64,000 bases of DNA from Agapetus fuscipes. Lineage: Eukaryota; Arthropoda; Insecta; Trichoptera; Glossosomatidae. Below the pieces are notes generated by a model. That model saw only the letters and a list, made by a program, of their open reading frames with translations. It did no database searches and was not told where the DNA came from. Location of the stretch: the NCBI GenBank assembly GCA_951799405.1, contig OX637350.1, positions 7,425,852 through 7,489,851 on the forward strand. The letters are read 5' to 3'. Shown one piece after another: positions 43,291 to 55,384 of this stretch. The position numbers and the translations under genes were made by a program. Numbering within the stretch: the stretch's first letter is position 1; every line of letters starts with the position of its first letter.

Positions 43291-44126
43291 CATAGATTTC
43301 GTCCATATATTCGATGAACTTTTTCAGTAATGTAATGTTTTTTTTTTTTTTACAATTTTGTTCAAATTAATTCAAATATGAGATCTCAAAAAAGCTAGTT
43401 CTCAACATTAAGAGAGTGAGCAACTTCCAAAGAAGCAGATCAAGAAGATGTTACTAGAGTAGCTGTTTTGCGTTGTCTGAGATCAAAAGACTCATATAAG
43501 CTAAAATATTTTCAAATGAAAATTAAACTTTAGAACGAGAAATAATTTCTTCATTGGAATTTTATTCTTCTTTGTCCCACACACGCCGGGCCGTTAGGAG
43601 AGGCGATTTGTAAGTTCAGTTAATCGTGATTTTGAATAAAGCAGATTCAAATAATCGTGTAAAATATATGCTTATACTCCGATGAACGCTAGTTTAGTAT
43701 CCAGACAATTCAAAAGTCCACGATAAAACCAAACAGGTATTTCACTTCTGCGGAGCGTTTTTCACCTGAAATTTCCGCGACCTTAAAATTAATTTACGTA
43801 ATAACATACTTTCCCTAAGAGTGCTTAAAATATTGAAATAATTATTCATAGCCTGGCAACTTTCCATTTGAGATTGCCCCGGTAGACTTTCCTGAGCTTT
43901 AGAACGAGAGCTTAAAGAATTTTAATTATGGCGCCAACCATAATGGAACACACGAAAATTTTCAGCGAATTAAAATACTAACTAATGCGACTTATTCAAC
44001 CTGTATTTATAAAGTGATTCAATTAACATACACCTTCATTTCTAAAAGAGTAGATTCTTTAATATCCTTGAAATACTTTTATAATTTCTAGTAATACGTA
44101 ATAGCGTCACAAAACTATTTTTTTTA

Positions 44127-44370
44127 CTGTACCCTTAGTACGAGTTGCAAAATTTGAGTACTGTAAAGTTTACGGCAATTATTAAAGAGTGATTTCCCCC
44201 AAAATCTGCTGTTTTTGTTTGTTTGAATTTGATTTTCTTCATCACTGTAATTTTTTTGCTAAAACCATAAAGTGTAAGAAACAAAAACGGCAGATTTTGG
44301 GAGAAATCACGCTTTATTATTTTCCGTAAACTTTACTTTTCTCAAGTTTTGCAACTCGTACTAAGGGTAC
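44127..44370. mobile_element. Foldback MITE, copy 1 of a tandem pair
   Basis: Nearly the whole 240 bases fold on themselves: GTACCCTTAGTACGAGTTGC, AAAGTTTACGG and CAAAATCTGCTGTTTTTG at the left return inverted at the right. No coding frame. The target duplication is unclear. Confidence 0.75.
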
Positions 44371-44610
44371 TGTACCCTGTGTACGAGTTGCAAAATTTGA
44401 GTAAAGTAAAGTTTAGGCAAAGTATTAAAGAGTGGTTTTCCCCAAAATCTGCCGTTTTTGTTGGTTTGAACTTGATTTTTTCATCACTAACTCTTTTGCT
44501 AAGACCATAAAGCGTAAGAAACAAAAACGGCAGATTTTGGGGAAAATCACTCTTTAATACTTTCCGTAAACTTTACTTTACTCAAGTTTTGCAACTCATA
44601 CTAAGGGTAC
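44371..44610. mobile_element. Foldback MITE, copy 2 of a tandem pair
   Basis: Starts directly after copy 1 with TGTACCCTGTGTACGAGTTG and ends CATACTAAGGGTAC. The arms are slightly better conserved than in copy 1 (CCCCAAAATCTGCCGTTTTT and its inverse). A third copy is at 58580-58825. Confidence 0.75.
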
Positions 44611-45249
44611 AGATGCCTTGTCCGCTTGTGAAAGCTTTTAATCGTTCGAATCATGCATATTCAACGAGTGAAAAATCATTCATATAAATCATTTCACTAC
44701 AGAAAGGCCCCTTGTATTTATTTTCTTTTATTACCTATAGATTATGATTAAATTCTGAAGAAATGAACCCGAATAAAAAAACTGTGAAATTGTTCTACGG
44801 AAGACTGAAAAACCGTTGTTTTGTTGTTTTAAATCATTTGGATGAAAAAAGTACATCAAACACTGTTAAAACAAATATTCACTCAATCATTCGTTTATAC
44901 AGCGCTTTTTTATACGATAGTAAAAAATACAAGTTATGACAACTGATTGAATAGGTGGAATACTTTGAAGTTCTACTTGATAAACGTTCAAAGGCCGAGA
45001 AGCGAAGTGAAGAGAGAGAAGCAAATCAAAAATGAGAAAAGCAATAATAGAAACAGTTGCTCACTATTTCCCTTCAGATCCTTCACATCGCCTCTTGTCG
45101 GTGGAAACAAAGGAAAAGCAAGCAAGACGAAGTAACGGCTGGTGGAGAGCTGTGTAAGCTGGATTTGCTTATCTGTATTGCTTTGTGCTACACTAGGATC
45201 CCTCAAACTTAAAGCCCCGAGAAACCATATTAAATTTCCTAGCTGTAAT

Positions 45250-45472
45250 AATAGTAGGATGAATTATTTGGTGAGCGTTGTTTTTGTGTAAATTACACAT
45301 AAAGAGCTCTCTGCGAGATTAATCGTCGCTATAGACAGTTCCAATTTTAAAGCAAGACCCAGCTGCTGTAAAGCTAAGTAGACCTTTGGTGATCGGTCTT
45401 TGGTAAAGGTAAGTATATGAATTTTTCAATCTACGAACAGCATATTTGAAAATTTGAATGTTATTTTTTGTT
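45250..45472 (-). mobile_element. SINE-A, diverged, head missing
   Basis: Inverted tail TAGGATGAATTATTTGGTGA, GAGCTCTCTGCGAGATTAAT and CAAGACCCAGCTGCTGTAAA, ending before the tRNA-like head. Confidence 0.7.
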
Positions 45473-45556
45473 TAATTTTATAATTTTTGGATGAATTCCA
45501 AACAAAACACTGTTTATTTTCACTATAAAATTTATTTAAAAAGATCTGGCTCTGGC

Positions 45557-45622
45557 AAAACTGAACCAAGTTTATACAGCATGGCGGGTCAGCCTCATAT
45601 CAACCTATTAGTCAAGGAATAC
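45557..45622 (-). repeat. LINE-X2 3'-end unit, 5' fragment
   Basis: ACAGCATGGCGGGTCAGCCT and CAACCTATTAGTCAAGGAAT represent the 5' quarter, inverted. Confidence 0.6.
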
Positions 45623-46487
45623 AAAAAAATCGGAAAGTGAAATCCAATAAAAAAGGCAATAAAAACCACTTCGACCAAATGATGGAACGTCGTGGCCTTT
45701 AATCATTAGATCATCGATGTAAATAAAATATATTTTATTTATATCGATGCATCAGATGTATTTAAATGAAATCAAAACTTTAATATGCATCGTGAAAAAA
45801 TATGCTTTTATAAAGTAAAACGCTGTCTATGAAAAACAGACGCGCGTTCCCCATTTTGAGAAATCCTGCGTTTCAAAATAGCGTTTCTCTATATCCTACT
45901 GTTTACATACAGAGTCCTTGATTCCTGGCGGTTCCAAGGAAGCCTGCACGACCCACTTCAAATCCGTCTCACATGGTAACTTCATGTAGAGATACTTAAC
46001 AAGATGCTCATACAAAGTTATACTTTTTCCAAAGTTGCTACAAATCTTGAAATGGAGAGTCGTCACGAAAAATCCTTCAGGTATGAAAGCAACGTGGACA
46101 TGAAATTGCTAACTACAACTTTTTTATAGGCGTGGGTAGAACAGTGTCTGGTCTGCGCAGGCCCGGATAAGACTATTGAGGGCCCTGGTGGGGGGAACGT
46201 CAAGGAGCCCCCAAACCTTCCAATCTTCGCCAACAAAAAAATTTAACGGCACTTATTGTGAACCAAAACGATAACTGACGGCGTTTTAAGTTAATTGTTG
46301 AGAATCCTGTTCGGGACACACCTCAGATTTAAAAAAAAAATCTGGAGGTCAATGACACTTGTTGGATGGAACTTCGTCTTGTCTTTTTTGTTTTTCTATA
46401 TCATTTCATACAAGTTGCCAGGAGCGTTTTTGGTCCCGGAGTTCCTTAAATTGTTTTGGTCCCCAAAAAATAAATCCTAATTCTACG

Positions 46488-46808
46488 ATAATGATGACGG
46501 TGATGACGATGGTGATGATGATGGTGATGATGATGATGATGGTGATGGTGATGATGATGATAATAAGCGTTATGATGGTGATGATGATAAGGATGAGGAT
46601 GATTATGATGATAAGGATGAGGATGATAATGATGATATGGATGATGATGATGTTTATGATTAGGGCGATGATGGTGATGATGAAAAGGATGAGGATGGTG
46701 ATTATGATTAGGGTGATGATGGTGACGGTGAAAAGGATGAGGATGATGATAAGGATGATCATGGTGATGATGATACGCAAAAGGATGATAATGATGATGA
46801 TGGTGAGA
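46488..46808. repeat. GAT/GGT microsatellite
   Basis: A long interrupted run of GATGAT, GGTGAT and GAGGAT triplets with a higher-order AAGGATGAGGATGATTATGA pattern. It lies about 30 bases from the - strand exon at 46839-46944, inside the presumed 13-kb intron. The open frames are repeat artefacts. Confidence 0.95.
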
Positions 46809-46838
46809 ATCATATCAGAGAACAGTGTTTTTCCTCAC

Positions 46839-46944
46839 CTGACGGTTTTCATGCGCAGTGCCGTGCAGTTCTCTTTGCACTTGTAGGCCAGCACCTGCTT
46901 GATGCGGCTCACTTCTATGAGCGGAAATCGGCGGCTCACGTACG
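46839..46944 (-). CDS. Penultimate coding exon of an unrecognised gene
   Basis: Read on the - strand, this 106-base GC-rich block is preceded by gtccacag and followed by gtgagg, both good splice sites. The open frame is phase 1 in and phase 2 out and reads YVSRRFPLIEVSRIKQVLAY and then KCKENCTALRMKTV. Codon third positions are strongly G/C although the surroundings are AT-rich and low complexity, which argues for selection. The two cysteines spaced CKENC may suggest an extracellular protein. The family is not recognised. No upstream exon was found. Confidence 0.6.
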
Positions 46945-48242
46945 CTGTGGACAACAAAAATATTTTTTAAATATGAAAAAAAAACACTGATTTATCCTAC
47001 TGATGTATGTATGTAAAAAAATCCGGATGTACAAAAAAAATACATCACAAGAGGCTAATTGACAATATTGAAATGGCCATAATGGGCGTCAAATAGGCAC
47101 TAAAAGAAGAAGAAGATTAATAAAAAATGTTGACATGTAAATGGAAACAAAATAATCATCTACAGACAGTGCAGTGCCTTGTTGTACTGGTCCTTTGTGT
47201 TTGCTGGTCGCCATCTTCGTGAGAAGTGAATAGGATGCGACAACTAATAAATACCTGTATACGTACATAGTATAATTCAAGTAAAACCTCCAGGAATAGG
47301 ATTTTTTTAAAGAAAGGTTTTTACGTAACAAGAATCAAATTTTACATGTACGATAAGTATATACACAATAATTTAAGTTGTACATTTTGTATGTAGCTTT
47401 TTAATTTCAGAATGAGTGCTTACTTTTATAGGGATACGTTAATCACATTTTTAAATTAATACATTTCCTAAATCCATAACTCGAATACCAACATAAAAAC
47501 TTAGACAACTACGTATATGATGTTCTTATTGACTTATTAATAAATGCAATTGTTGAGAAGAAAACATTGAAAAGTAAAGTATTTCTTTAAATCATATCAG
47601 ATTTGAATCTAAACTTTCTTGAATGAAGTGCATGGATGTTTTTTTCTATGAACAATCTATGGGACATTTTAAATAACTAATAGAGGGGATAAAAATTTAA
47701 GGGCAGGACAAAATAAAGAAAATTATTACTACATTAAAACAATAAAATAAAGGGAAAAGTAATAAATATATGTCGCTTTCCATAGTTGCTCTGTTTATTT
47801 TTAGAGAAATTTCACATGAAAAATGAATATGAATCTTTCGTACAAAGTGATTACGATGAAAGTCAAGCACTATTTATTCTCAGAAATTCTCAAGACTCAA
47901 TTGAGTCTGGTTCACTTCAGGCTGAAGGCGGCGAAAGAAAGCTTCGATATTAAATATAAGAGCCATGAGGGACGTAATCATTTGGACTTGAAAGTAAATC
48001 TAAGCGCCGAGACGACTCAGTTCAATAAACGATTGTTGAGAAGATGAAAAATGAAATAGGAAAGACTGAGATAAAAGACGTGGATAACATTACAATGTGA
48101 CGGGAGAGATCTGCGAGGTGCATTTTATTGAAAAGAGATATTCCCAATGGATTGCGTTTGTAATTTAAATGTAAAAATCTTCAGCTTGAACGTTTTTCCT
48201 TCTCGATTCTTCATGGCTGAGAGTCGCAACTTGCTTTGCATT

Positions 48243-48437
48243 CTATAATCTATAATCTAAGTTGCAAGGATATATTCATTCAAAGCTCTCAGATGTATGC
48301 CCACAAACAAACACGTGTAGTTCGCGCTTACAAATGCTGATTGTGTACTTACAAATAAAATCCAAACCTCAAATGAACATAAGCCCTGCAACTCTTGCCG
48401 ACATTCCCTGAAACAGGGGTGACATTGGCAAAGTGAA
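48243..48437 (-). repeat. LINE-X2 3' unit, younger subfamily
   Basis: Inverted; tail ATAATCTATAATCTAAGTTG, body to GACATTGGCAAAGTGAA, lacking the 5' 60 bases. Confidence 0.8.
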
Positions 48438-48496
48438 TTTATTGTCACAATTCCTTTAAGTTATTAAAACACTGTTTTTATTTTCACTCTTTATTC

Positions 48497-48747
48497 TTTG
48501 ACTTATAGGTTGGTATGAGGCTGACCACCCATACTGTAAAAAATGGTTCACTTTGCCAATGTCACCCCTGTTTCAGGGAAGGTCGGCAAAAGTTGTGGGG
48601 CTTATGTTCATTTGAGGTTTGGATTTTATTTGTAAGTACACATTCAGCATTTGTAAGCGCGAACTACACTTGTTGGTTTGTGGGCATACATCTGAGAGCT
48701 TTAAATGAATATATCCTTGCAACTTAGATTATAGATTATTATTATAG
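48497..48747 (+). repeat. LINE-X2 3' unit, younger subfamily, full length
   Basis: Starts CTTTGACTTATAGGTTGGTA and ends TTAGATTATAGATTATTATT. It is nearly identical to 62202-62466, which indicates recent spread. It forms a head-to-head inverted pair with 48243-48437. Confidence 0.85.
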
Positions 48748-51539
48748 GTACCCTAATTACAAGCCCATTTGCGACATGACGGTAAGATATCGTATGTGTT
48801 ATACATATATACGTATTGTATTGGAAAAAAAACCTAGCCGTAAAATTTACGATAAGTTTACCGTTCTAAAAATCGGAAAATCAACCGTATAATATTTTTA
48901 ATGTTTGAAAAATTCACAAAACACCTGGGAAATTGGGAAAGAAACGTGAAAATCCGCTGAGAAACTGTGAAATATCTATTTGAAGGAACTGAAGAATCTA
49001 CTAAAGAACTGGAGAATTCATGAAATAAGTGGAAAATCCACTAAAGAAATAGTGAACGCGTAAGCCTTGTATCCAAGAATCGAGTAACTAGATAACTTTA
49101 GTACTTGTACCTAAATCAAAGGGATTCCAACCGTCGTCTGGGTCTCGAGAAAAAAATGGACTAAAACACTTAAGTGCGCTTCGATGCTTTCTCAAAAGAT
49201 ATTGCCTAAAAATTTGTATCCAGAATACAAATAAAGTTTTGTACTTTGTAATCTTATGGTCTTAAGTTTGTACGAAGTGGAATTTTGAAATTTTTTTTTG
49301 TGTTTAACGTGGAATTTATTTTTAAGTAAATACAGAAATCATCGTAGCTAAAACGTTGTATGTTAGTCGACTAATCGATACGTTTACAGTAGGTAACTTC
49401 ACTAGCTATTTTTATAAATCGGAACAAAAATACAAAATTAGAACCAATCGAGTCAGTTGAAACTTGTAGTTCGACCTAATAAATCGTTGGTAAACTGTTC
49501 TGGAGTTATTTCTTAACAAACAGTAGTACTCTAATTTTAAGTATTTACCCATGCACATGTTTCACCTAACTATTCCTAAGCGTTTATTCTTGGAGAAGAG
49601 TATTGTTTTCTACAACATGTTCAACAATTATTTCATTGGTGAGTCTCTATACGTTTTGGGAGGCGTAAGGAGTCCTTAATGGGATTAAGGCTGTGTTCGG
49701 TATAGAATAATGAACCCTCTCCCCGAGCAGACAGGAACGACAAATTAATTAATAAAATTAATGAATCTCTTTGATTGTACGCTCAAATATTTCACTTCAA
49801 CTATATTGTATTTATTTTAACTGTTCCGGTAAAACTTTAATTTATATGGACTGCGTATTTTTTTTTAATAAACAATTTATTTATAACAAAGCTAAAAAAT
49901 ATGAGTTCATCGATGGTCAGGCACATGCGAAAATGTATTAAAATCGATGTTGCCTTTAAGGATGAATAAAGTGGAAATTAACACTCAATTAACTATTTTA
50001 CTCATTTTTTCACACATTAAATATTTATAACACCTTCATTATTTACCACTAAATTGAATTAATATTAAAAAAAATCAGACGATGATATTCCTATAAAAAG
50101 TTTGAATGTCATTTTTATAATTTTACTTAAGGGTGTTTTTACATTATATTTTCCCGAATGCAAATACATTCTCTTTGCTTTGTTTTTTTTTTTAGTATTA
50201 GACATTTCATTCAAGAATAGTTGTATTATCAATGCTTTGTGCGCGAGAAGAGTAGCACACTTGACAAAAAAAAACATGTTAAAAATACAAATAAAAAAGG
50301 AGTGAAACGGCAGATGGGTGCGGTAATATAGAAATGAAAATACAGAAAACGAAATAAAAGAATGGGGCATGAAAAAGAAAATGTGGCTAGAAACAAATAA
50401 ACAAGTTTTATTTTCATATTTTCTTCTCAAGGTAAACTGAAAGCATGGGCGTAGTGGCACAGACGAAAATCATTAAAAAATACATTTATTTTTCAAACGT
50501 AAATAAAATTTTCAGTTTTGATGTGTTTATGGAATATAAGTGCTAATATAAGAATAGTTTTTTTTAGTGTTTTTTTTTTATAAATTATTCTAATTAGTAT
50601 CACGCTCAGCTAGGGTATGTTAAAATACTTTTTTAATAAATACTTACTGAATGAAAAATACAGTCTATCCCTTGGTTTATTTTAAAATAAAATATTAATA
50701 AAAAGAACTTAAAAACAAGTCGGCGAATCTAGTCATATTTTTTTCTGATAGAGTGTGAATTTGAAGATTTTTTGCAGTTCTTGCAATAAGCATTAAAATT
50801 CCTTACTTACGAAAATCACCTTCTATAACAATTAATTTTTCAATCATCAAAAGTTTTGCACATTACCAAACTTGTTGTTTTTTTAAATTGAAATTTTTCC
50901 TCTGCAAAAAAAAAACAATTTTTATACATGTCAGTTTGTAGGGGTCATACAAAATATAATAATAAAATATGAATAATACGAGAGGCAAAACATGTGACGA
51001 ATCCCGCCGCACATAAAAACGAAGGAAAATCGATGTAAATTTGATGTGAGCTTTCGCAGTTCAAGTCGCTTCGTTTTATTACCTCCAATTTATAACTGAA
51101 ATGGGAGGCCGAAGACATTTCTTTTCCTGGGTGAGCCCAAAAAACTAACACCTAGGAATTCAAAGTGAAAAGCAAAATTATAAATTTGAAAGGATATAAT
51201 TTTTTTGATAAAAAAAATATCTGTGCGAATTTTCAGAGTTAAATATATTTTTGGGTTCCATGTAATTAGCATTGTGATTTCATTAAAAATGTAACGTAAC
51301 AAAGGGAACAATTCCATTACCGTTTACTGTTGTAATACTAATGATTTGCGATGTTTTGTATTTTCTTTTGCTAATAAACTTTCTGAAAAAAAAAAAACTC
51401 GTATTGTGTAAGAAAATTGAACTCGGTAATGAGAATATTAAATTAATTTGAAGGAAAGCACAAAGGAAATGCCCATAATTTCTTTAAGAATTTTTATCAA
51501 GCGTATAAACAGTTATACGTATTTTTAGTAAAAACAATT
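48748..51539. other. AT-rich stretch without recognised features
   Basis: Only short chance frames and A/T runs are visible. Confidence 0.45.
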
Positions 51540-51800
51540 AAAGAATGAAAAAAACGGATTTTACTGACCGTGCAAAAGAGAAGAACGATTTTCTCTACGT
51601 TTCGTCGGAGTCATATCCGACGTCCTCAGGAGACGTGTGTCCTGTACAAAGAGGAACCACGAACATAGTAGAATATAGAACGAACATGTAGATTGTAGAG
51701 GACACACATCTCCTAAGGACGTCGGATATGACTCCGACGAAACGTAGAGAAAAACGTTCTTCTCTTTTGCACGGTCAGTAAAATCCGTTTTTTCATTCTT
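51540..51800. mobile_element. Family B palindromic element with two opposed hammerhead-like motifs
   Basis: The ends AGAATGAAAAAAACGGATTT and TACTGACCGTGCAAAAGAGA return inverted at the right. On the - strand (51586-51640) the core CTGAGGA, stem GTCGGA/TCCGAC and GAAACGT is intact. On the + strand (51703-51760) the box reads CTAAGGA, probably inactive. It is a longer relative of 9940-10097. Confidence 0.6.
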
Positions 51801-51805
51801 TAAAA

Positions 51806-51916
51806 TGTCTAACGACCGTAATCATAATTTAAAATCTTTAAAAACAATTAAAGTAGTCAAGAATGTGCAAATAAAAAATATAGAGATAAATGCATGTGCA
51901 ACAAATTGGTCTTTGA
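51806..51916 (+). pseudogene. Family B ORF start, truncated
   Basis: ATG at 51806 opens a 36-codon frame beginning MSNDRNHNLKSL, the same start as the copy at 9932 (-), then diverging. Placed directly after the hammerhead-bearing repeat it is probably the N-terminal coding start of the Penelope-like element. Confidence 0.4.
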
Positions 51917-52396
51917 AAAACCATTTTTAAACAATCATTAACTTGAAAAATGCTCCGTTCTGGTATGATTTCTAAGTAAGGCTTATAATAGATTCTAAAA
52001 CGAATGTTCAGCAAATACATTTTCTTGCTTTTTGGCCTTAATGGAGTGTTCACCCCTGACAATTATCAAAGGTCTAAAACTTAAAATAACTAAAACTTTA
52101 TTATAAACACAAGATCACGCCAAAGCAATAATCCTCAAAAATTAGAAACACTTAGGAATAATGCTGATGGCGATTTCAAGCACATGTTTTACGATCCATA
52201 AACACGTGTGCGGGTGTTTATGTTTACACGATGCCAAGCCGTCGAATTGTTGCGAAAAAGCTTTCAGTTGCTGAAGAATTACACGTTCCAAGATCCACAA
52301 ATATACCAGTAGGCGCTTGAGGAGGCAGGCGACTGACCTGGGGCGCTATTTCTCTCAGACATAGTTTGCCTGAAAGTGTTTGCTAGATATTGTTCC

Positions 52397-52654
52397 AGAT
52401 CTAAATCTAAATCTAAGCTGCAAAGATATGTTTCATTTGAGATTCATATTAAACGCATTCCCACAAGCAGACATGTACAAGTTCGCGCTAACACATGCCG
52501 CATGTGGACCTACAATATAAAAACCTAATCTCAAATGAACATAAGCCCTGCAACTCTTGCCGACCTTTCATGAAACAGGGGTGACATTGGCAAAGTGAAC
52601 CATTTTTTACAGTATGGGTGGTCAGCCTCATACCAACCTATAAGTCACAGAATT
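52397..52654 (-). repeat. LINE-X2 3'-end unit
   Basis: Inverted, full length, CTAAATCTAAATCTAAGCTG to CAACCTATAAGTCACAGAAT; older subfamily. Confidence 0.8.
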
Positions 52655-52807
52655 ACAGATTACATTACATTCTATATTTGCAACTTCGATTATAGAATGT
52701 GTAATGCGCAAATTAAACAATGTATGAAAATTCAGAAATCGCCTCTAAGCAGTATTTTAGCTTCCGTCCATTTTTCTTGAGTTCTGACGTTCAAGTATAT
52801 AACGATT

Positions 52808-53114
52808 AATAATAATAATAATATTGGGATGATTTATTTGGTGAGCGCTGTTTTTGTGTGCAACACACCTCAAGTCTGCGAGCTTGGTCGTCGCTGTAGA
52901 AAGCGTCAATTCTCAAGCAAGATCCAGTTGTTGTAAGGTTGGATGGACCTTTCAGTGACCGGTCTTTGGTAAAGGTTTATGAATTTTTCAACCCAGCGAA
53001 GAGCACATTTGGAAATATAAAAGGTATATTTTTGTGCTCCGCCGGGATTCGAATCCACAACCTTCCATTTACGAGTCCGAAGTGTTGCCAATGGACTACG
53101 GACCGGTCCAAGAA
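52808..53114 (-). mobile_element. SINE-A, complete copy
   Basis: The inverted tail AATAATAATAATATTGGGAT, the body with CGAGCTTGGTCGTCGCTGTA and CCGGTCTTTGGTAAAGGTTT, and the head (GGATTCGAATCCCGGC on the - strand, GGACCGGTCC end). A short deletion removes part of the GAGGGCTCTTGAGG tail word. Confidence 0.88.
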
Positions 53115-53699
53115 TTAAAAAAAACTCCCCAGATTGCGTAAGTAGAAAATTTATTAAAAAAACATACTCGTATAACAGCACCCTCAGTGAGTGATTTAAT
53201 TTTATGCAGTTTTTTCGATAAACGCGGTCGAGGAGAGTTTACGTAATGTTTATACTCGAGGTATTGAACTCGTGATACTCGATCTGGCCTCCTCAACATG
53301 TGGTTTGCTAAATAACAAACAAACAAACGATTAAATATCAAAAGATCAACACACAGAGCGTAAAATACCGCGGGGTAAATTTTCTGAATTAGATTGAGCA
53401 TTTAGAAAACAAAAAAGTAAAAATAACAAAGTTGTCTGTTTTGTTTTCAAGAATTTAAATGAAAAAGGAAGATTGCGAGATAAACAGATGTTTTGTTTAA
53501 TAAAATATAGTTGTGTGTTGTGTTAGTCTGTGTGAGTTAATAATACAGTCTGTGAAGATTCTCTACAAATAAAGAAAATAATGTTAGGTACTTATATAAT
53601 TTGAATTTGATATTGATTTGTATTATTCGAAATTGCATCGGATGTTCTAGTAAAGTCTCACATATAACGATTATCAATGATTCGAGAACGATATTTATT

Positions 53700-54531
53700 C
53701 TTACTATACCCACCTTGATGTATGGAAGCGAGGCCTGGACGGTGAATGAAAGTGAAATTAGTAAAGTCCATACTGTTGAAATGGACTTTCTAAGAAGTAT
53801 GATTGGGAAAAAACGGAGTGACAGGGTGAGGAATGATTTTGTAAGAAAAGAATGTGGTGCAAAAGAAAGTGTGAAAGTGAAGATTAAAAGAAGTTTGTTA
53901 AGATGGTTTGGGCATATGGAGAGAATGAATGAGGAAAGACTGACGAAGAAAGTATATGTTGGTAGAATAGATGGATGTCGTGGTAGAGGAAGACCGAGAA
54001 AGGTATGGATGGACCAAATATCCGAAATTGCGAATGAATGGAATATCCAGAGTCATAAAAAAAGAAGAGCTTGTATGAAGAAGGTTATGACTCTGGAGGA
54101 AATGAAAGAAGTATGCAAGGATAGAAAGAAATGGCGGTTGATCTGTGATGTTGGCGGCTAGGGTTTGTTAAAGTGAATTTGGTTTTATGATTTAGTTTTT
54201 TATGTCCATGTATATATTGTTATTTTTATTCTTTGATTTTAAAAAATGTAATTTGTCATGTATGTTCCTTGACTTATAGGTTGTTATGCGGCTGACCACC
54301 CATAATATAAAAATTGGTTCACTTTGCCAATGTCACCCCTGTTTCAGGGAAGGACGGCAAGAGTTGCAAGGCTTATGTTCATTTGAGATTGGGTTTTTAT
54401 ATTGTAGGTCCACATGCGGCATGTGTTAGCGCGAAATTATACATATCTGCTTGTGGGAATGCATTTAGTATAAATCTTAAATGATATATATCTTTGCAGC
54501 TTAGATTAGATTAGATTAGATAAAATAAGGA
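53700..54531 (+). mobile_element. LINE-X2, 5'-truncated copy with intact C-terminal frame
   Basis: Homology begins at IPTLMYGSEAWTVNESEISK and runs open through LLRWFGHMERMN, GRGRPRKVWMDQ and CKDRKKWRLICDVGG to the stop at 54159-54161. The full 3' unit (54264-54531) with a TTAGATTAGATTAGATTAGA tail follows. It is the reference copy here for linking RT frame and 3' repeat. Confidence 0.88.
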
Positions 54532-54689
54532 CCAAAACTCTCGGTAGCTTAAGAAGTGTATCAGCCTTTGTACTATACTGTACAAATGTAACTCTGAACC
54601 GAAAGAGAACAAATAAATCGTGCAAAATAAATAGACCTTTTTGAAACTGTAATGAGATGATCGTGATGAAAACTGATTAAGGTGATCTT

Positions 54690-54815
54690 GATGAAACTTA
54701 AAGTTTAATTATTTCACTTTCACGTTGAAGAAGCCCATTGTAGACACGGGCAAAACGTCTGGAAGCTACAGCTCCCACAGACCACGACAACAGATTCCGG
54801 AAAACATCTCTCCAG
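54690..54815 (+). mobile_element. Penelope-like family A arm, decayed hammerhead-like motif
   Basis: A copy of the right arm of 5868-6162, with GAAGAAGCCCATTGTAGACA, CTCCCACAGACCACGACAAC and GGAAAACATCTCTCCAG. The core is broken (TTGAAGA; AAAA instead of GAAA). Confidence 0.6.
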
Positions 54816-54824
54816 TACCTTATA

Positions 54825-55200
54825 TATAGTTGGATGTTTCGTTTTCTCTTTTGGGCGCTGTTTAGTGGCTCCAGCCACCCCAAGGGCGCCCATCCTTCGC
54901 TTGCTACTTGGAAAACATGTAGCTCTTCAACTTCTTATTGAAGCGTTTTTCCCCGGTCTCCATCTTCAGCTCCAGAGGTAGCTGGTTCCAGCACAACGGT
55001 CCTGCTGAGCCAAACGCCCTATCCCAAAGCCCGTTCTGCTCCGTCAAGGTGGCATTTTCAGCCTGTTGATAGATAGCATCACCCTTCGCTAAGCGAAGAG
55101 TGCACCTCTTACCAACAATCTCCTCAACCTCAGACAGTTTAGTCAAATAAGACGGAGCCGCTCCTCTAAGAGAGTTAATTACTAATATAATAATATATGT
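54825..55200 (-). mobile_element. CR1/L2-like LINE C-terminus, second lineage
   Basis: The - strand frame ending at 54904 reads SLRGAAPSYLTKLSEVEEIV, RLAKGDAIYQQAEN, DRAFGSAGPLCWNQLPLELK and FNKKLKSYMF. This is the L2/CR1 C-terminal signature but a different lineage from 14080. A 3'UTR with GGGCGCCCTTGGGGTGGCTG follows. Confidence 0.75.
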
Positions 55201-55384
55201 ATGTAGTAATAATGCATTTAGCGGTGACCTTACATGGTAAAATGATATAAGTGGTATATGTCGACATTTCATAGTGTGCGCTATTATTATATTATAATGG
55301 AGCGTGTCAGTTCACACGGGGTAAGTGGGACCGGCAAGGAAAACATCCGACGGATATTAATAAAAGCCGGCTGTGAAAGAAACT

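Noticed and set aside
45914..45976. Short segment bounded by TACATACAG and GGTAACT that could be an exon
   Set aside because: Only about 60 bases, no partner exons and no family; splice-like words are common by chance.
46359..46886. 175-codon Met-rich and Asp/Ile-rich frames
   Set aside because: They are products of the GAT/GGT microsatellite in all frames.
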